A DNA stretch of 64,000 nucleotides, taken from contig NZ_PUEJ01000002.1 of assembly GCF_002982075.1 (NCBI RefSeq), positions 620,001-684,000 of the forward strand, written 5' to 3'. Position numbers and translations under genes: made by a program. Positions 42,599 through 51,043 of this stretch are shown in pieces; position 1 is the stretch's first letter, and each line of letters begins with the position of its first letter. Origin of the DNA: Labrys okinawensis. Its GTDB lineage: Bacteria > Pseudomonadota > Alphaproteobacteria > Rhizobiales > Labraceae. A model generated the notes under the pieces. The model had not been told where the DNA came from. It made no database searches and worked only from the letters and a program-made list of their open reading frames with translations.

Positions 42599-43267
42599 TC
42601 AGCGCCGCCGCAGCAGGAATACCGCCTGTTCGCCGAACAGGTTCCAGAACCACCACGGTGCCCTGACCTGGACCGGCTGGCCGGAGAGCGTCAGCGCCTC
42701 GGCGCGTTCGATCACCGCATCGAGGCCGCGCGCCATCTCGACGAAATCCCGGATCGAGCAGAAATGGATGTTGGGCGTGTCGTACCAGGCATAGGGCAGG
42801 TTGTCGGTCACCGGCATGCGCCCGCGAAACATGATCTGGCCGCGAATGCGCCAATGCCCGAAATTCGGGAAGGAGACGATGGCACGCCGGCCGATGCGCA
42901 GCATGTCCTCGACCACTTGGCGCGGATTGCGGGTGGCCTGCAGGGTCTGCGACAGGATCACATAGTCGAAGCTGTCGTCGGGATAGTCGGAGAGGTCGGA
43001 ATCGGCGTCGCCCTGGATCACGGCGAGGCCACGCCCGACGGCGGCGTTGACGCCGAGCTGGCTGATCTCGATGCCGCGGCCATCGACGCCGCGCGTCGCC
43101 TCCAGCAGGGACAGCAATTCGCCATCGCCGCAGCCGACATCGAGCACGCGGGCGCCAGGGATCACCATGTCGCGGATCTGCAGGAAATCGAGGCGGCTGC
43201 CCGGCGCCGCCGTGGCGCTGCGCTGGGCCGTCATCGTCCTGGTGTCGCGGGGGCGGAACCTGCTCAT
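42599..43267 (-). CDS. metW: Methionine biosynthesis protein MetW
   Basis: 222-residue SAM-dependent methyltransferase-fold protein. The core [28 protein letters not shown] and [16 protein letters not shown] are diagnostic of MetW, which works with MetX in homoserine acetylation. Its ATG overlaps the metX stop by ATGA, the conserved metX-metW arrangement. A later ATG (12 codons in) is possible, but the overlap supports the first. Confidence 0.93.
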   Translation of the reverse strand: MSRFRPRDTRTMTAQRSATAAPGSRLDFLQIRDMVIPGARVLDVGCGDGELLSLLEATRGVDGRGIEISQLGVNAAVGRGLAVIQGDADSDLSDYPDDSFDYVILSQTLQATRNPRQVVEDMLRIGRRAIVSFPNFGHWRIRGQIMFRGRMPVTDNLPYAWYDTPNIHFCSIRDFVEMARGLDAVIERAEALTLSGQPVQVRAPWWFWNLFGEQAVFLLRRR

Positions 43268-44451
43268 GCCACGCCTCGCTCGCGGGCGGCGGCCCCCACG
43301 AAGCCGCGCACCATCTCGAACAGCTCGGGTATGTCGAGCAGGAAGGCATCGTGGCCCTTGTCGGTCTCGATCTCGACGAAGGAGACACGGGCGCCGGCGG
43401 CGTTGAGCGCATGCATGATCTGGCGCGAGGCGCTGGTGGGGAAAAGCCAGTCCGAGGTGAAGGATGCCACGCAAAAGCGCGTATGCGTGCCCTTGAAGGC
43501 GGTGGCGAGGGAGCCGCCATACTCGGCGGCGAGATCGAAATAGTCCATCGCGCGGGTGACATAGAGATAGGAATTGGCGTCGAAGCGTTCCACGAAGCTC
43601 AGGCCCTGATAGCGCAGATAGCTTTCGATCTGAAAATCGGCATCGAAGGTGAAGGTGCGCGCGGCGCGATCCTGCAGGTTGCGGCCGAATTTGCGCTGCA
43701 GCGCGTCCTCGGAAAGATAGGTGATGTGGGCCGCCATGCGGGCGACGCTCAGGCCCTTGGCGGGCCTGGTGCCGGCCTCGATATAGCGGCCGCCGCGCCA
43801 GTCCGGATCGGCCATGATCGCCTGCCGACCGACCTCGTTGAAGGCGATGTTCTGGGCCGTATGCCGGGCGGCGCTGGCAATGCACAGCGCCGAAAAGACC
43901 CGTTCGGGGTAGGAGGCGGCCCATTGCAGCACCAGCATGCCGCCCATCGAGCCGCCGAGCACGGCAAACAGGCTCTCGATGCCGAGATGGTCGAGCAGCA
44001 TGGCCTGCGCCCGCACCATGTCGGCGATGGTCACCACCGGAAAATCGAGGCCATAGGGCCGGCCGGTCGCCGGATTGGTCGAGGCCGGGCCGGAGGAGCC
44101 CATGCAACTGCCGATCACATTGGGGCAGATCACGAAGAAGCGCTCGGTGTCGATCGGCTTGCCCGGCCCCACCAGCGTGTCCCACCAGCCCGCGCGTCCG
44201 GTCACGGGGTGGATGCTGGCGACATGCTGGTCGCCGGTGAGTGCGTGGCAGACCAGCACCGCATTGGATCGCGCCGCATTCAGCGTGCCCGCCGTGGTGT
44301 AGGCGATGCGCAGCGGGGCAAAATCGACTCCGCTGTCGAGGTGGAGCGGCCGTTCCGGGCCGAAATCCACGATCAGGCTGTCATCGGGCTGGTCTGCCTG
44401 TTTGCGGGCCAGTTCCGGGAAGCTCGCCCGTAGCTGCTCACCTTCCGACAT
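43264..44451 (-). CDS. metX: Homoserine O-acetyltransferase
   Basis: 395-residue alpha/beta-hydrolase-fold enzyme making O-acetyl- (or O-succinyl-) L-homoserine for methionine synthesis. Catalytic Ser168 in GGSMGG, the Asp in DWLFPTS and His in GHDAFLLD are all present. The MetX/Tri101-type motif [11 protein letters not shown] is near 115. The start at 44451 agrees with the family length. The divergent gene is an SPFH protein. No SAM-II riboswitch consensus was recognised in the 230-bp gap. Direct repeats there may be a regulatory site. Confidence 0.94.
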   Translation of the reverse strand: MSEGEQLRASFPELARKQADQPDDSLIVDFGPERPLHLDSGVDFAPLRIAYTTAGTLNAARSNAVLVCHALTGDQHVASIHPVTGRAGWWDTLVGPGKPIDTERFFVICPNVIGSCMGSSGPASTNPATGRPYGLDFPVVTIADMVRAQAMLLDHLGIESLFAVLGGSMGGMLVLQWAASYPERVFSALCIASAARHTAQNIAFNEVGRQAIMADPDWRGGRYIEAGTRPAKGLSVARMAAHITYLSEDALQRKFGRNLQDRAARTFTFDADFQIESYLRYQGLSFVERFDANSYLYVTRAMDYFDLAAEYGGSLATAFKGTHTRFCVASFTSDWLFPTSASRQIMHALNAAGARVSFVEIETDKGHDAFLLDIPELFEMVRGFVGAAARERGVA

Positions 44452-44491
44452 GCGTCTGCTTTTCCCACGTCACCCAAGGCCCGTCCGGCAA

Positions 44492-44522
44492 TTCGTTCGA
44501 TTTGCCGAACGTTTCGTTCGAT
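44492..44522. promoter_or_regulatory. Direct repeats TTCGTTCGAT with a palindrome, metX upstream region
   Basis: TTCGTTCGAT at 44492-44501 and again at 44513-44522, 21 bp apart (two helical turns), with the inverted repeat CGAACG-TTT-CGTTCG (44506-44520) overlapping the second. It is 41-71 bp before the metX start, in the divergent gap. A regulator site is likely, but none is known for it. Confidence 0.4.
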
Positions 44523-44682
44523 ACATCCTAATATCACGCACCCAAGCAAGCGCAATGGCGTTGCTGGCGGCGGCCGTCGTGCGTTTTCGCATCTTCCGGT
44601 TGTACGAATTCGCAAGAGCGCTTTGCAGCCTTCGCGGTCACCGCTAGACATGGTGAGATCTCGCCCGATCCTGGAAACCGCC

Positions 44683-45663
44683 ATGCCCGATATTCCGCTC
44701 ACCGCAACGACAGCCGTGCTTGTCTTGGCCATTGTCCTGCTGTTCTTCCTGATGAAGATGGTGAAGACCGTGCCGCAAGGTTACAATTACACGGTCGAGC
44801 GTTTTCGCCGCTACGCCTATACCATTCAGCCTGGCCTCAACATCGTACCGCCGATTTTTCATCGCATCGGCGTGCGCATGAACATGATGGAGCAGGTATT
44901 GGATGTTCCGACCCAGGAAATCATCACCCGCGACAACGCCTCGGTGGCGGTCGACGGCGTCGCCTTCTTCCAGGTGATCGATGCTGCCAGGGCGGCCTAT
45001 GAAGTCGCCAATCTCAACAGCGCCATCCTCAACCTGCTGATGACCAATATCCGTACGGTGATGGGCTCGATGGATCTCGACCAACTGCTCTCCCATCGGG
45101 ACGAGATCAACAACAGGCTCCTGACCGTGGTCGATGCGGCAGCGACCAGCTGGGGCATCAAGGTCACCCGCATCGAGATCAAGGATATCGTGCCGCCGGC
45201 GGACCTGATCGCTTCGATGGGACGCCAGATGAAGGCCGAGCGCGAGAAGCGGGCGGTCATTCTCGAGGCCGAGGGCCAGCAGCGCGCGGAGATCCTGCGG
45301 GCCGATGGCCGCAAGCAGGCCCAGGTGCTGGAAGCCGAAGGGCGCAAGGAAGCCGCCTTCCGTGATGCGGAGGCGCGCGAGCGCGCGGCCCAGGCCGAAG
45401 CGGCGGCGACGCAGGTCGTCTCCGAAGCCCTGTCGCATGGGAATGTCGCCGCGCTGAACTACTTCATCGCCGACAAATATGTGAAGGCCATGCAGGCGAT
45501 GGCGACGGCACCGAACCAGAAGGTGATGGTGCTGCCAATGGAGGCGACGGCCTTGATCGGCTCGCTCGCGGGTATCGGCGAGATCGCCAAGGCGACCTTC
45601 GGGGATGCAGCCTCGCCGGCCAAGCGCGCCGGCTCCGGCGTGCCGCGGACCGGCCAGGATTGA
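44683..45663 (+). CDS. SPFH/stomatin-like membrane protein (QmcA type)
   Basis: 326-residue membrane-anchored SPFH/Band 7 protein. One N-terminal transmembrane helix (residues 5-24), the SPFH domain (about 30-200, VPQGYNYTVERFRRYAYTIQPGLN), then a coiled-coil stretch rich in Ala, Glu and Arg (about 190-250) and a C-terminal hydrophobic part. Such proteins scaffold membrane microdomains and often act with an NfeD-like partner, which is exactly the next gene. The ATG at 44683 begins MPDIPLTATTAV before the helix; the upstream in-frame start is unlikely. Confidence 0.9.
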   Translation: MPDIPLTATTAVLVLAIVLLFFLMKMVKTVPQGYNYTVERFRRYAYTIQPGLNIVPPIFHRIGVRMNMMEQVLDVPTQEIITRDNASVAVDGVAFFQVIDAARAAYEVANLNSAILNLLMTNIRTVMGSMDLDQLLSHRDEINNRLLTVVDAAATSWGIKVTRIEIKDIVPPADLIASMGRQMKAEREKRAVILEAEGQQRAEILRADGRKQAQVLEAEGRKEAAFRDAEARERAAQAEAAATQVVSEALSHGNVAALNYFIADKYVKAMQAMATAPNQKVMVLPMEATALIGSLAGIGEIAKATFGDAASPAKRAGSGVPRTGQD

Positions 45664-45677
45664 GACTGGAGCTGCCC

Positions 45678-46133
45678 ATGACCGAACTTGCGTCCATCAA
45701 TGTCTGGGGATGGTTCGTGCTGGCCGCCGTGTTGATCGGCCTGGAGGTGTTTCTGCCCGGTGCCTTCATGATCTGGCTCGGCCTCGCCGCCGCGGCTATC
45801 GGTGTCGTCAGCCTCTTCCTGCCATTGAGCTGGCCGCTGGCCCTGCTGCTGTTCGCAGCTCTCGGCGTGGTCTTCGCCTGGATCGGCCGGCATTTCGCCC
45901 ACAGGGCCGATGCGTCCGACAAGGAGCAGCCCTTCCTCAACCGCCGGGCCGATGCGCTCGTCGGCCAGAGTTTCACCCTGGCCGACCCCATCGTGAACGG
46001 CGAGGGGCGGATCCGGGTCGGCGACACGGTGTGGCAGGTCAGGGGTCCCGACGCAGGCGCTGGTGCGCGTATCAGGGTGGTGCGTGTCGAGGGGGGATGG
46101 CTGGCGGTGGAGGAAGTGGTAAAGCAGGCGTGA
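45678..46133 (+). CDS. NfeD-like membrane protein
   Basis: 151-residue short NfeD protein: three hydrophobic helices (about 10-75) followed by a small beta-barrel OB domain (GQSFTLADPIVNGEGRIRVGDTVWQVRG). It partners SPFH/stomatin proteins in membrane quality control. Starts at ATG 45678, with GGAGC upstream; a TTG at 45660 overlapping the previous stop is the alternative. Followed by a perfect-looking palindromic repeat. Confidence 0.9.
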   Translation: MTELASINVWGWFVLAAVLIGLEVFLPGAFMIWLGLAAAAIGVVSLFLPLSWPLALLLFAALGVVFAWIGRHFAHRADASDKEQPFLNRRADALVGQSFTLADPIVNGEGRIRVGDTVWQVRGPDAGAGARIRVVRVEGGWLAVEEVVKQA

Positions 46134-46158
46134 GGATAGAAACTGGCTAGGCTTGGTT

Positions 46159-46218
46159 CCGCCCCTCACCCTTACCCTCTCCCCGTAAAAACGGGGCGAG
46201 GGTAAGGGTGAGGGGCGG
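46159..46218. repeat. CCGCCCCTCACCCTTACCCT near-perfect long hairpin
   Basis: A 28-bp stem, almost perfect (CCGCCCCTCACCCTTACCCT / AGGGTAAGGGTGAGGGGCGG, then CCCCGT / ACGGGG), with a loop of only three As. Lies between convergent nfeD and gluQ and may act as a bidirectional terminator. Related to the element at 42389-42562. Confidence 0.9.
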
Positions 46219-46275
46219 CATAAGGCGCTCCAAAATCAACGCCCGTCGATCACGCGCTGCGCCTAGCCCGCGCCC

Positions 46276-47157
46276 TCAGCCCATCAGCGCCATCTGCTTG
46301 ATGTCCGCCGGCGTGGCGCCGTCCGCGCGTAGGGCCCGCAGGCTGGTGGAACGGGCGGATTTCGACAGTTTCTCGCCGTCGGGGCCGAGCAGCAGGTCGT
46401 GATGATGGTAGATCGGCTCGGGCAGGCCGAGCAGGGCCTGCAGCAGGCGGTGCAGGCCGGTGGCATGGTAGAGATCCCGGCCTCGCACGACATGGGTAAT
46501 GCCCTGCAGGGCATCGTCGACCACCACGGCCAGATGATAGCTCGCCGGAAACTCCTTGCGCGCCAGCACGACATCGCCCCAGCGTTCCGGCCCGGCGGGA
46601 ATTGGCTGGGCGCTCTGGTCTCGAGGGGCTCGCTGTTCCCGCCAGAATAGGGACAGTCCCAGCGCCGCAGCCTTTGCCAAGGCCGCCGTCATGTCGAGCC
46701 GGAGGGCGAAGGGCTCGGCTGGATCCCTCCTGGCAGGATCGTCCATGGCGGCGAGCGCGGCGCGGGGATAGAGCGGTGTTCCGTCTGGATCGCGCGGATG
46801 GCCGGGCTGGCGGACGGCTGCGGCAATCTCCGCCCGCGAGGCATAGGAGCGGTAGAGCAGCCCCATGGTGGCGAGACGGTCGAGGGCCTGGCGATAATCG
46901 TCGAAATGCTCGGATTGGCGCCGCGGCGATGGTTCGAAGGGGAGACCCAGCCAGGCGAGATCTTCCAGCAGGGCAGCGACGAATTCCGGGCGGCAGCGCG
47001 TGGTGTCGATGTCCTCGATGCGCAGCAGCAGGCGCCCGCCGCTCGCCTTCGCCCAGCGCTCGTTCTCGAAGGCCGAGAGGGCATGGCCGAGATGGAGATG
47101 GCCGGTCGGGCTGGGTGCGAAGCGCAGGACCGGGCGGTTGCTCGATTGATTTGTCAC
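46276..47157 (-). CDS. gluQ: Glutamyl-Q tRNA(Asp) synthetase
   Basis: 293-residue truncated glutamyl-tRNA synthetase that attaches glutamate to the queuosine of tRNA(Asp), not a translation synthetase. The class I motif HIGH appears as HLGH in RFAPSPTGHLHLGHA, the zinc region of GlnRS is absent, and the KMSKS loop reads KLSKS. The start is set at GTG 47157; an ATG at 47181 would make the start codon overlap that of the divergent DNA glycosylase gene, leaving no room for promoters. Confidence 0.88.
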   Translation of the reverse strand: MTNQSSNRPVLRFAPSPTGHLHLGHALSAFENERWAKASGGRLLLRIEDIDTTRCRPEFVAALLEDLAWLGLPFEPSPRRQSEHFDDYRQALDRLATMGLLYRSYASRAEIAAAVRQPGHPRDPDGTPLYPRAALAAMDDPARRDPAEPFALRLDMTAALAKAAALGLSLFWREQRAPRDQSAQPIPAGPERWGDVVLARKEFPASYHLAVVVDDALQGITHVVRGRDLYHATGLHRLLQALLGLPEPIYHHHDLLLGPDGEKLSKSARSTSLRALRADGATPADIKQMALMG

Positions 47158-47179
47158 GCCTGCGATGTAACACAGAGGC

Positions 47180-47824
47180 ATGACCGTGATCATCCGTTCG
47201 CGTGCCGAAATCCTCGCCGGCGTCGAGGCCTTGCGCGCGCTCGACCCGAGGCTGGCCGCCATCCATGACCTGTGTGGCGAGCCGCCCTTGCGCCGCAGGG
47301 AAGGGGGCCTGGAGGGGCTCGCCTGGATCATCGTATCCCAGCAGGTCTCCGTCGCCAGTGCCCGGGCGATCTGGGCGCGCACCAAGGCTGTGTTCGATCC
47401 CTTCACGGCGCGGAGGCTGGTCAGTGCTCCCGAGGCGGATTTTCGCGCCGGCGGCCTCTCCATGCCGAAGATCCGCACCCTCAGGGCACTCGGCCAGGCG
47501 ATGCTGGAGGGGCTCGATCTCGACGCCCTTGCCACGCTGAGCGCCGATGAGGCCCGCCTCGAACTGACCAAGGTCAAAGGCATCGGTCCCTGGACGGCCG
47601 ACATCTATCTGATGTTCTGCCTCGGCCATGGCGATGCCTTCGCTACGGGCGATCTTGCCCTGCAGGAAGCCGCACGCATGCTGCTCGAGCTCGAAGAGCG
47701 CCCGGATGCGGCGGCGCTTGCCGATATCGCCGAAGCCTGGCGTCCTTGGCGCAGTGTTGCTGCCCGCCTGCTCTTTGCCTATTACGCCAAGATAAAGAAC
47801 CGGGCGGGCGTCGCGTTGGAGTAG
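47180..47824 (+). CDS. DNA-3-methyladenine glycosylase (AlkA/HhH-GPD family)
   Basis: 214-residue base-excision repair enzyme. The helix-hairpin-helix LTKVKGIGPWTADIYLMFC followed by the catalytic Asp in AFATGDLALQ is typical of AlkA-type glycosylases that remove alkylated purines. No iron-sulfur Cys cluster. The ATG at 47180 has GAGG close upstream. The gene is divergent from gluQ with almost no gap. No Ada box is recognised. Confidence 0.9.
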   Translation: MTVIIRSRAEILAGVEALRALDPRLAAIHDLCGEPPLRRREGGLEGLAWIIVSQQVSVASARAIWARTKAVFDPFTARRLVSAPEADFRAGGLSMPKIRTLRALGQAMLEGLDLDALATLSADEARLELTKVKGIGPWTADIYLMFCLGHGDAFATGDLALQEAARMLLELEERPDAAALADIAEAWRPWRSVAARLLFAYYAKIKNRAGVALE

Positions 47825-47891
47825 ACGATGCGACGTATTTTCGTCACGCAAGGGTGTTCAGTGAATCCAAGAGTTGCTTGAGGAGACCAGG

Positions 47892-48563
47892 ATGACGAAG
47901 CTCGACGGACCCCGCCTGCCCGCCCGATCGGGCAAAGCCCGCCAGCTCGTCGTGTTCCTGCATGGCTATGGCGCGGACGGCAACGACCTGATCGATATCG
48001 GCCGAGCCTGGCAGGAACTCCTGCCCGACACCGCCTTTGTTTCGCCCCACGCGCCCGAGCCCTGCGCCGGAGGTCCCTTCGGGCGCCAATGGTTTCCTTT
48101 GACCTTCCAGATTCCCAATGAGCGCTGGCATGGCGTCGAGACGGCCCGTCCCGTGCTCGATGCCTTCCTGGACGAGGAACTGAAGCGCGAAGGGCTGGAC
48201 GACGCCGCTCTCGCCCTGGTCGGTTTCAGCCAGGGTACCATGATGGCCCTGCATGTCGGGCTTCGCCGGCCCAAGGCGATGGGGGCGATCGTCGGCTATT
48301 CCGGCGTGCTCGTCTGCCCGGACGGACAGTTGCCGACGGTGATGGCGCCGGAGATCACGGCGAGGCCGCCGGTCCTGCTGATGCATGGCGACCAGGACCA
48401 GGTCATTCCTCCCTTTGCGCTCCAGTTCTCCCAGGAAGGGCTCAAGGCCCTCTCCGTGCCGGTCGAGGCCCATATGAGCCGCGGGCTCGGCCACGGCATC
48501 GACAATCAGGGCCTGCGGCTCGGCGGCACTTTCCTGGCCCAGGCGCTGGCGCGCGCGGAGTAG
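47892..48563 (+). CDS. Carboxylesterase/phospholipase (alpha/beta hydrolase, YpfH/estB-like)
   Basis: 223-residue cytoplasmic esterase of the short carboxylesterase family. The nucleophile Ser113 is in GFSQG, the Asp is in MHGDQDQVIP and the His in GLGHGID; the oxyanion region is VFLHGYGADGNDL. Acts on short acyl esters, maybe deacylating thioester- or lysophospholipids. GAGGAGA stands before the ATG at 47892; an alternative in-frame start at 47874 is less supported. Stands alone. Confidence 0.88.
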   Translation: MTKLDGPRLPARSGKARQLVVFLHGYGADGNDLIDIGRAWQELLPDTAFVSPHAPEPCAGGPFGRQWFPLTFQIPNERWHGVETARPVLDAFLDEELKREGLDDAALALVGFSQGTMMALHVGLRRPKAMGAIVGYSGVLVCPDGQLPTVMAPEITARPPVLLMHGDQDQVIPPFALQFSQEGLKALSVPVEAHMSRGLGHGIDNQGLRLGGTFLAQALARAE

Positions 48564-48609
48564 GTGAGGCGGATGGCCGCAGACAAGCGTGACAGCGGAG
48601 AATTATGTT

Positions 48610-48760
48610 CCTTCTCCCCTTGCGGGAGAAGGTGCCGGCAGGCGGATGAGGGGTGAGCCGGAGGCCAATCCTGTAGATCATGAATGGAGCCCACTGGTGG
48701 TAAGCATGCTGCTTTTCCCCTCATCCCCCTGCCGGGACCTTCTCCCGCAAGGGGAGAAGG
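48610..48760. repeat. CCTTCTCCCCTTGCGGGAGAAGG palindromic repeat
   Basis: Left end CCTTCTCCCCTTGCGGGAG and right end CTCCCGCAAGGGGAGAAGG are mutual reverse complements, and each is also a hairpin (CTTCTCCC / GGGAGAAG). About 151 bp. It lies directly upstream (37 bp) of an orphan solute-binding-protein gene. Confidence 0.85.
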
Positions 48761-48797
48761 CATCTACATGGGCCTGGCTTCGCGTTTCCGAGGCCCG

Positions 48798-49925
48798 ATG
48801 AGCACGGCAAGCCGGCATCACCCGCGCCTCACCCGCCGCGCTTTCCTGCGCGGAGCGGCGGCACTCGGCGTGGGAACGGTGGCTTCGCCCGCCATCGTCA
48901 GCCAGTCCTTCTCCTCCTCCGGGGAACTGAACTATCTGGGCTGGTCGGGCTATGATTTCAGCGCCCTGTTCCGCAGCTTCACCGAAAAGACCGGCATCAC
49001 CGTCAATTTCGTCGAGCAGCCCGATCAGGAGGCGATGCTGGCGCAGGCGCGCATCGCCTCCCAAGGCGTGGGTGCCGACATCGTCGAGCCGTCGATCGAT
49101 CGACTGCCGGAATGGCTGCAGGCGGACCTGCTGCAGCCCTGGGATGATGGCAATGTCGGTCTCGATCTCTATGACAAGGCCTTCCTGACCGGCTCGGCCA
49201 TGCATGAGGGCCGGCGTTATTTCCTGCCGGTGGTCTGGGGCGCCGAGGCGTTGGCCTATGCGCGCCAGACTGCACCGCAGGCCTATGGCACGGCCTCGCT
49301 CGCCATGCTTTTCGACGACAAATACCGCGGCAAGGTCACCCTGCGGCCGTCGACGGGTTTGGCGGCGATGGGCCGGGTGCTGGAGGCCGAGGGCAAACTG
49401 CCGAGGCCCTGGCTCGACGGCTATAAGGACGAGGCGACCATGCGCCGGCTCTGGGACCTGGCCTTGGCCGAGGCGGTCAGGCGCAAAGCCATGATCGGCC
49501 AGTTCTGGAGCAGCGAGAATGAGGCGCTGACGGCCTTCCGCAGCAAGGTCTGTACGCTGGGACTGACCTGGGACACCACGGCTCTGGCGCTGGCCGGCGA
49601 CGATGTCGGCTTCGTCGCCCCCAAGGAGGGCGCCTTCGGCTGGCTGCAGGGCTACGGCCTGCTCAAGACTGCCCGCAATGCCGAACAGGCGCATGAATGG
49701 GCCCGCTTCATCGTGACGCCGGAGGCCTCGGCTGCCTATGCCACGGCTTTTTCCGCCAATCCGGTGGCGCGGGGGGCCGTCGACCGGCTCGACGCCAAGC
49801 TGCGAGATTTTCTCCGGGCTGCCTATCCTGACGATGCCCTGTCGAAGATCTGGTGGTTGCCGGCGCAGCCACCCTGGTTCGTCGCCCTGCGCGGTGAATA
49901 CGCTCAGAAATGGCAGGCCGCATAA
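48798..49925 (+). CDS. Tat-exported extracellular solute-binding protein (PotD/spermidine-putrescine type), orphan
   Basis: 375-residue periplasmic binding protein of family 1/PotD. The N-terminus has a consensus-like twin-arginine signal (LTRRAFLRGAAALGVG). The mature region opens LNYLGWSGYDFS and contains VNFVEQPDQEAMLAQARIAS, typical of spermidine/putrescine-type binding proteins. No permease or ATPase gene adjoins it, so it must work with a transporter encoded elsewhere or have another role. ATG at 48798; no clear ribosome site. The palindromic repeat just upstream leaves a short gap for any promoter. Confidence 0.85.
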   Translation: MSTASRHHPRLTRRAFLRGAAALGVGTVASPAIVSQSFSSSGELNYLGWSGYDFSALFRSFTEKTGITVNFVEQPDQEAMLAQARIASQGVGADIVEPSIDRLPEWLQADLLQPWDDGNVGLDLYDKAFLTGSAMHEGRRYFLPVVWGAEALAYARQTAPQAYGTASLAMLFDDKYRGKVTLRPSTGLAAMGRVLEAEGKLPRPWLDGYKDEATMRRLWDLALAEAVRRKAMIGQFWSSENEALTAFRSKVCTLGLTWDTTALALAGDDVGFVAPKEGAFGWLQGYGLLKTARNAEQAHEWARFIVTPEASAAYATAFSANPVARGAVDRLDAKLRDFLRAAYPDDALSKIWWLPAQPPWFVALRGEYAQKWQAA

Positions 49926-49961
49926 GCCGTATTATCAGAACCGGCCTTGTGGAGGGCGGTA

Positions 49962-50267
49962 CTACACCCCTACCGTCGCGGCGATCTTGTCCATGCTCCT
50001 GGCGAGTTTGAGGTCGAGTTCGGTGAGCCCGTCGACGTCGTGGGTGGAGAGGGTGACGTCGACGGTCTTGTAGACATTCGACCATTCGGGATGGTGGTTG
50101 AGCTTTTCGGCGGTGAGGGCGGCCCGTGCCATGAAGCCGAAGGCCTCGCTGAAATTGCGGAAGACGAAGACGCGGCGGATCGCATCCCGGCCCGGCGTCG
50201 GTGCCCATTTGGAAAGCTCCGCCAAGCCAGAGCGGCGTTCGTCCTCGTTCAGTTTCGCCTGGGGCAT
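49962..50267 (-). CDS. 4a-hydroxytetrahydrobiopterin dehydratase (PCD/DCoH)
   Basis: 101-residue pterin-4a-carbinolamine dehydratase. The active-site motif EKLNHHPEWSNVY is fully conserved. It regenerates pterin cofactors after aromatic-amino-acid hydroxylation, or works in folate/molybdopterin side paths. Single short gene, convergent with the binding-protein gene (37-bp gap). Confidence 0.94.
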   Translation of the reverse strand: MPQAKLNEDERRSGLAELSKWAPTPGRDAIRRVFVFRNFSEAFGFMARAALTAEKLNHHPEWSNVYKTVDVTLSTHDVDGLTELDLKLARSMDKIAATVGV

Positions 50268-50335
50268 GTCGGCCTCCTTCGATGCAATTGAGCCGTGGCG
50301 GTGACGATGCCGCTTTGTAGGCAGCAGGGACGACG

Positions 50336-50893
50336 TCAGCGCATTGCAGGCTCTTCCCGCCGCTGCAGCTCATAGGCCTCTTCGACGATATAGGGACCGC
50401 CGCCCACCGAATCGCGCGAGGAGTAGAGCACGAAGCGTTCGGCGGTGAAGCTGAGACGCCCGCCGCCGCGCAGGGCGAGCCAGTCGGCGGTAAGGCGAGC
50501 CGTCGCCTCGCTGCGCAGCCGCGCCAGCGTGATATGCGGCGTATATTGCCGGTTCTCGATCGGCACGCCGAGCCGGCGGAGCAGGCGCTCCTGCACGGCC
50601 TGCAATTCCATCAGGGCCGGGTTGGGCAGCACCCTGGCATGGACGGATTTCGGCCTGCTGCCACCGAAGGCGTCCAGCCCGTCGACGACGATGTCGACGA
50701 TGGGGCGGCGAACGCCGTCGAGGGCTTCGGCGACATCACGCGCCAGCCCATCGTCGATGTCGCCGATGAAGGACAGGGTGATGTGATAGTTCTCGACGTC
50801 GATCCAGCGGGCACCGGGCAAGCCACCGCGGAGCGTCGACAACTTCATGCCGATGATTGGGGGGACTTCCAGAGCGGTAAACAGACGCGGCAT
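50336..50893 (-). CDS. thpR: RNA 2',3'-cyclic phosphodiesterase (ThpR/LigT)
   Basis: 185-residue 2H phosphoesterase. The two HxTx motifs HITL are at His37 and His120. Opens or joins RNA 2',5' or 2',3'-cyclic ends. The start MPRLFTALEVPP is normal. The gap upstream to the aldo/keto reductase (50894-51043) shows no gene. Confidence 0.92.
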   Translation of the reverse strand: MPRLFTALEVPPIIGMKLSTLRGGLPGARWIDVENYHITLSFIGDIDDGLARDVAEALDGVRRPIVDIVVDGLDAFGGSRPKSVHARVLPNPALMELQAVQERLLRRLGVPIENRQYTPHITLARLRSEATARLTADWLALRGGGRLSFTAERFVLYSSRDSVGGGPYIVEEAYELQRREEPAMR

Positions 50894-51043
50894 GGCATGA
50901 ACGCCGTATGGTTATCGTCGGATGGCCAATCCTAGAGAGTTTTGCCGCCGAGGGGAAAGCGCAAAGCGTCGCGGCCTCCCGGCGGCTTGTTTTTTTCTGC
51001 GGAAAACGGCCAGGCCAGCGCCGGCTGCCGATCCGCTGCGTCT

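Noticed and set aside
44452..44682. SAM-II riboswitch before metX
   Set aside because: The conserved SAM-II sequence blocks were not recognised on the minus strand in this gap; only direct repeats and a palindrome were found.
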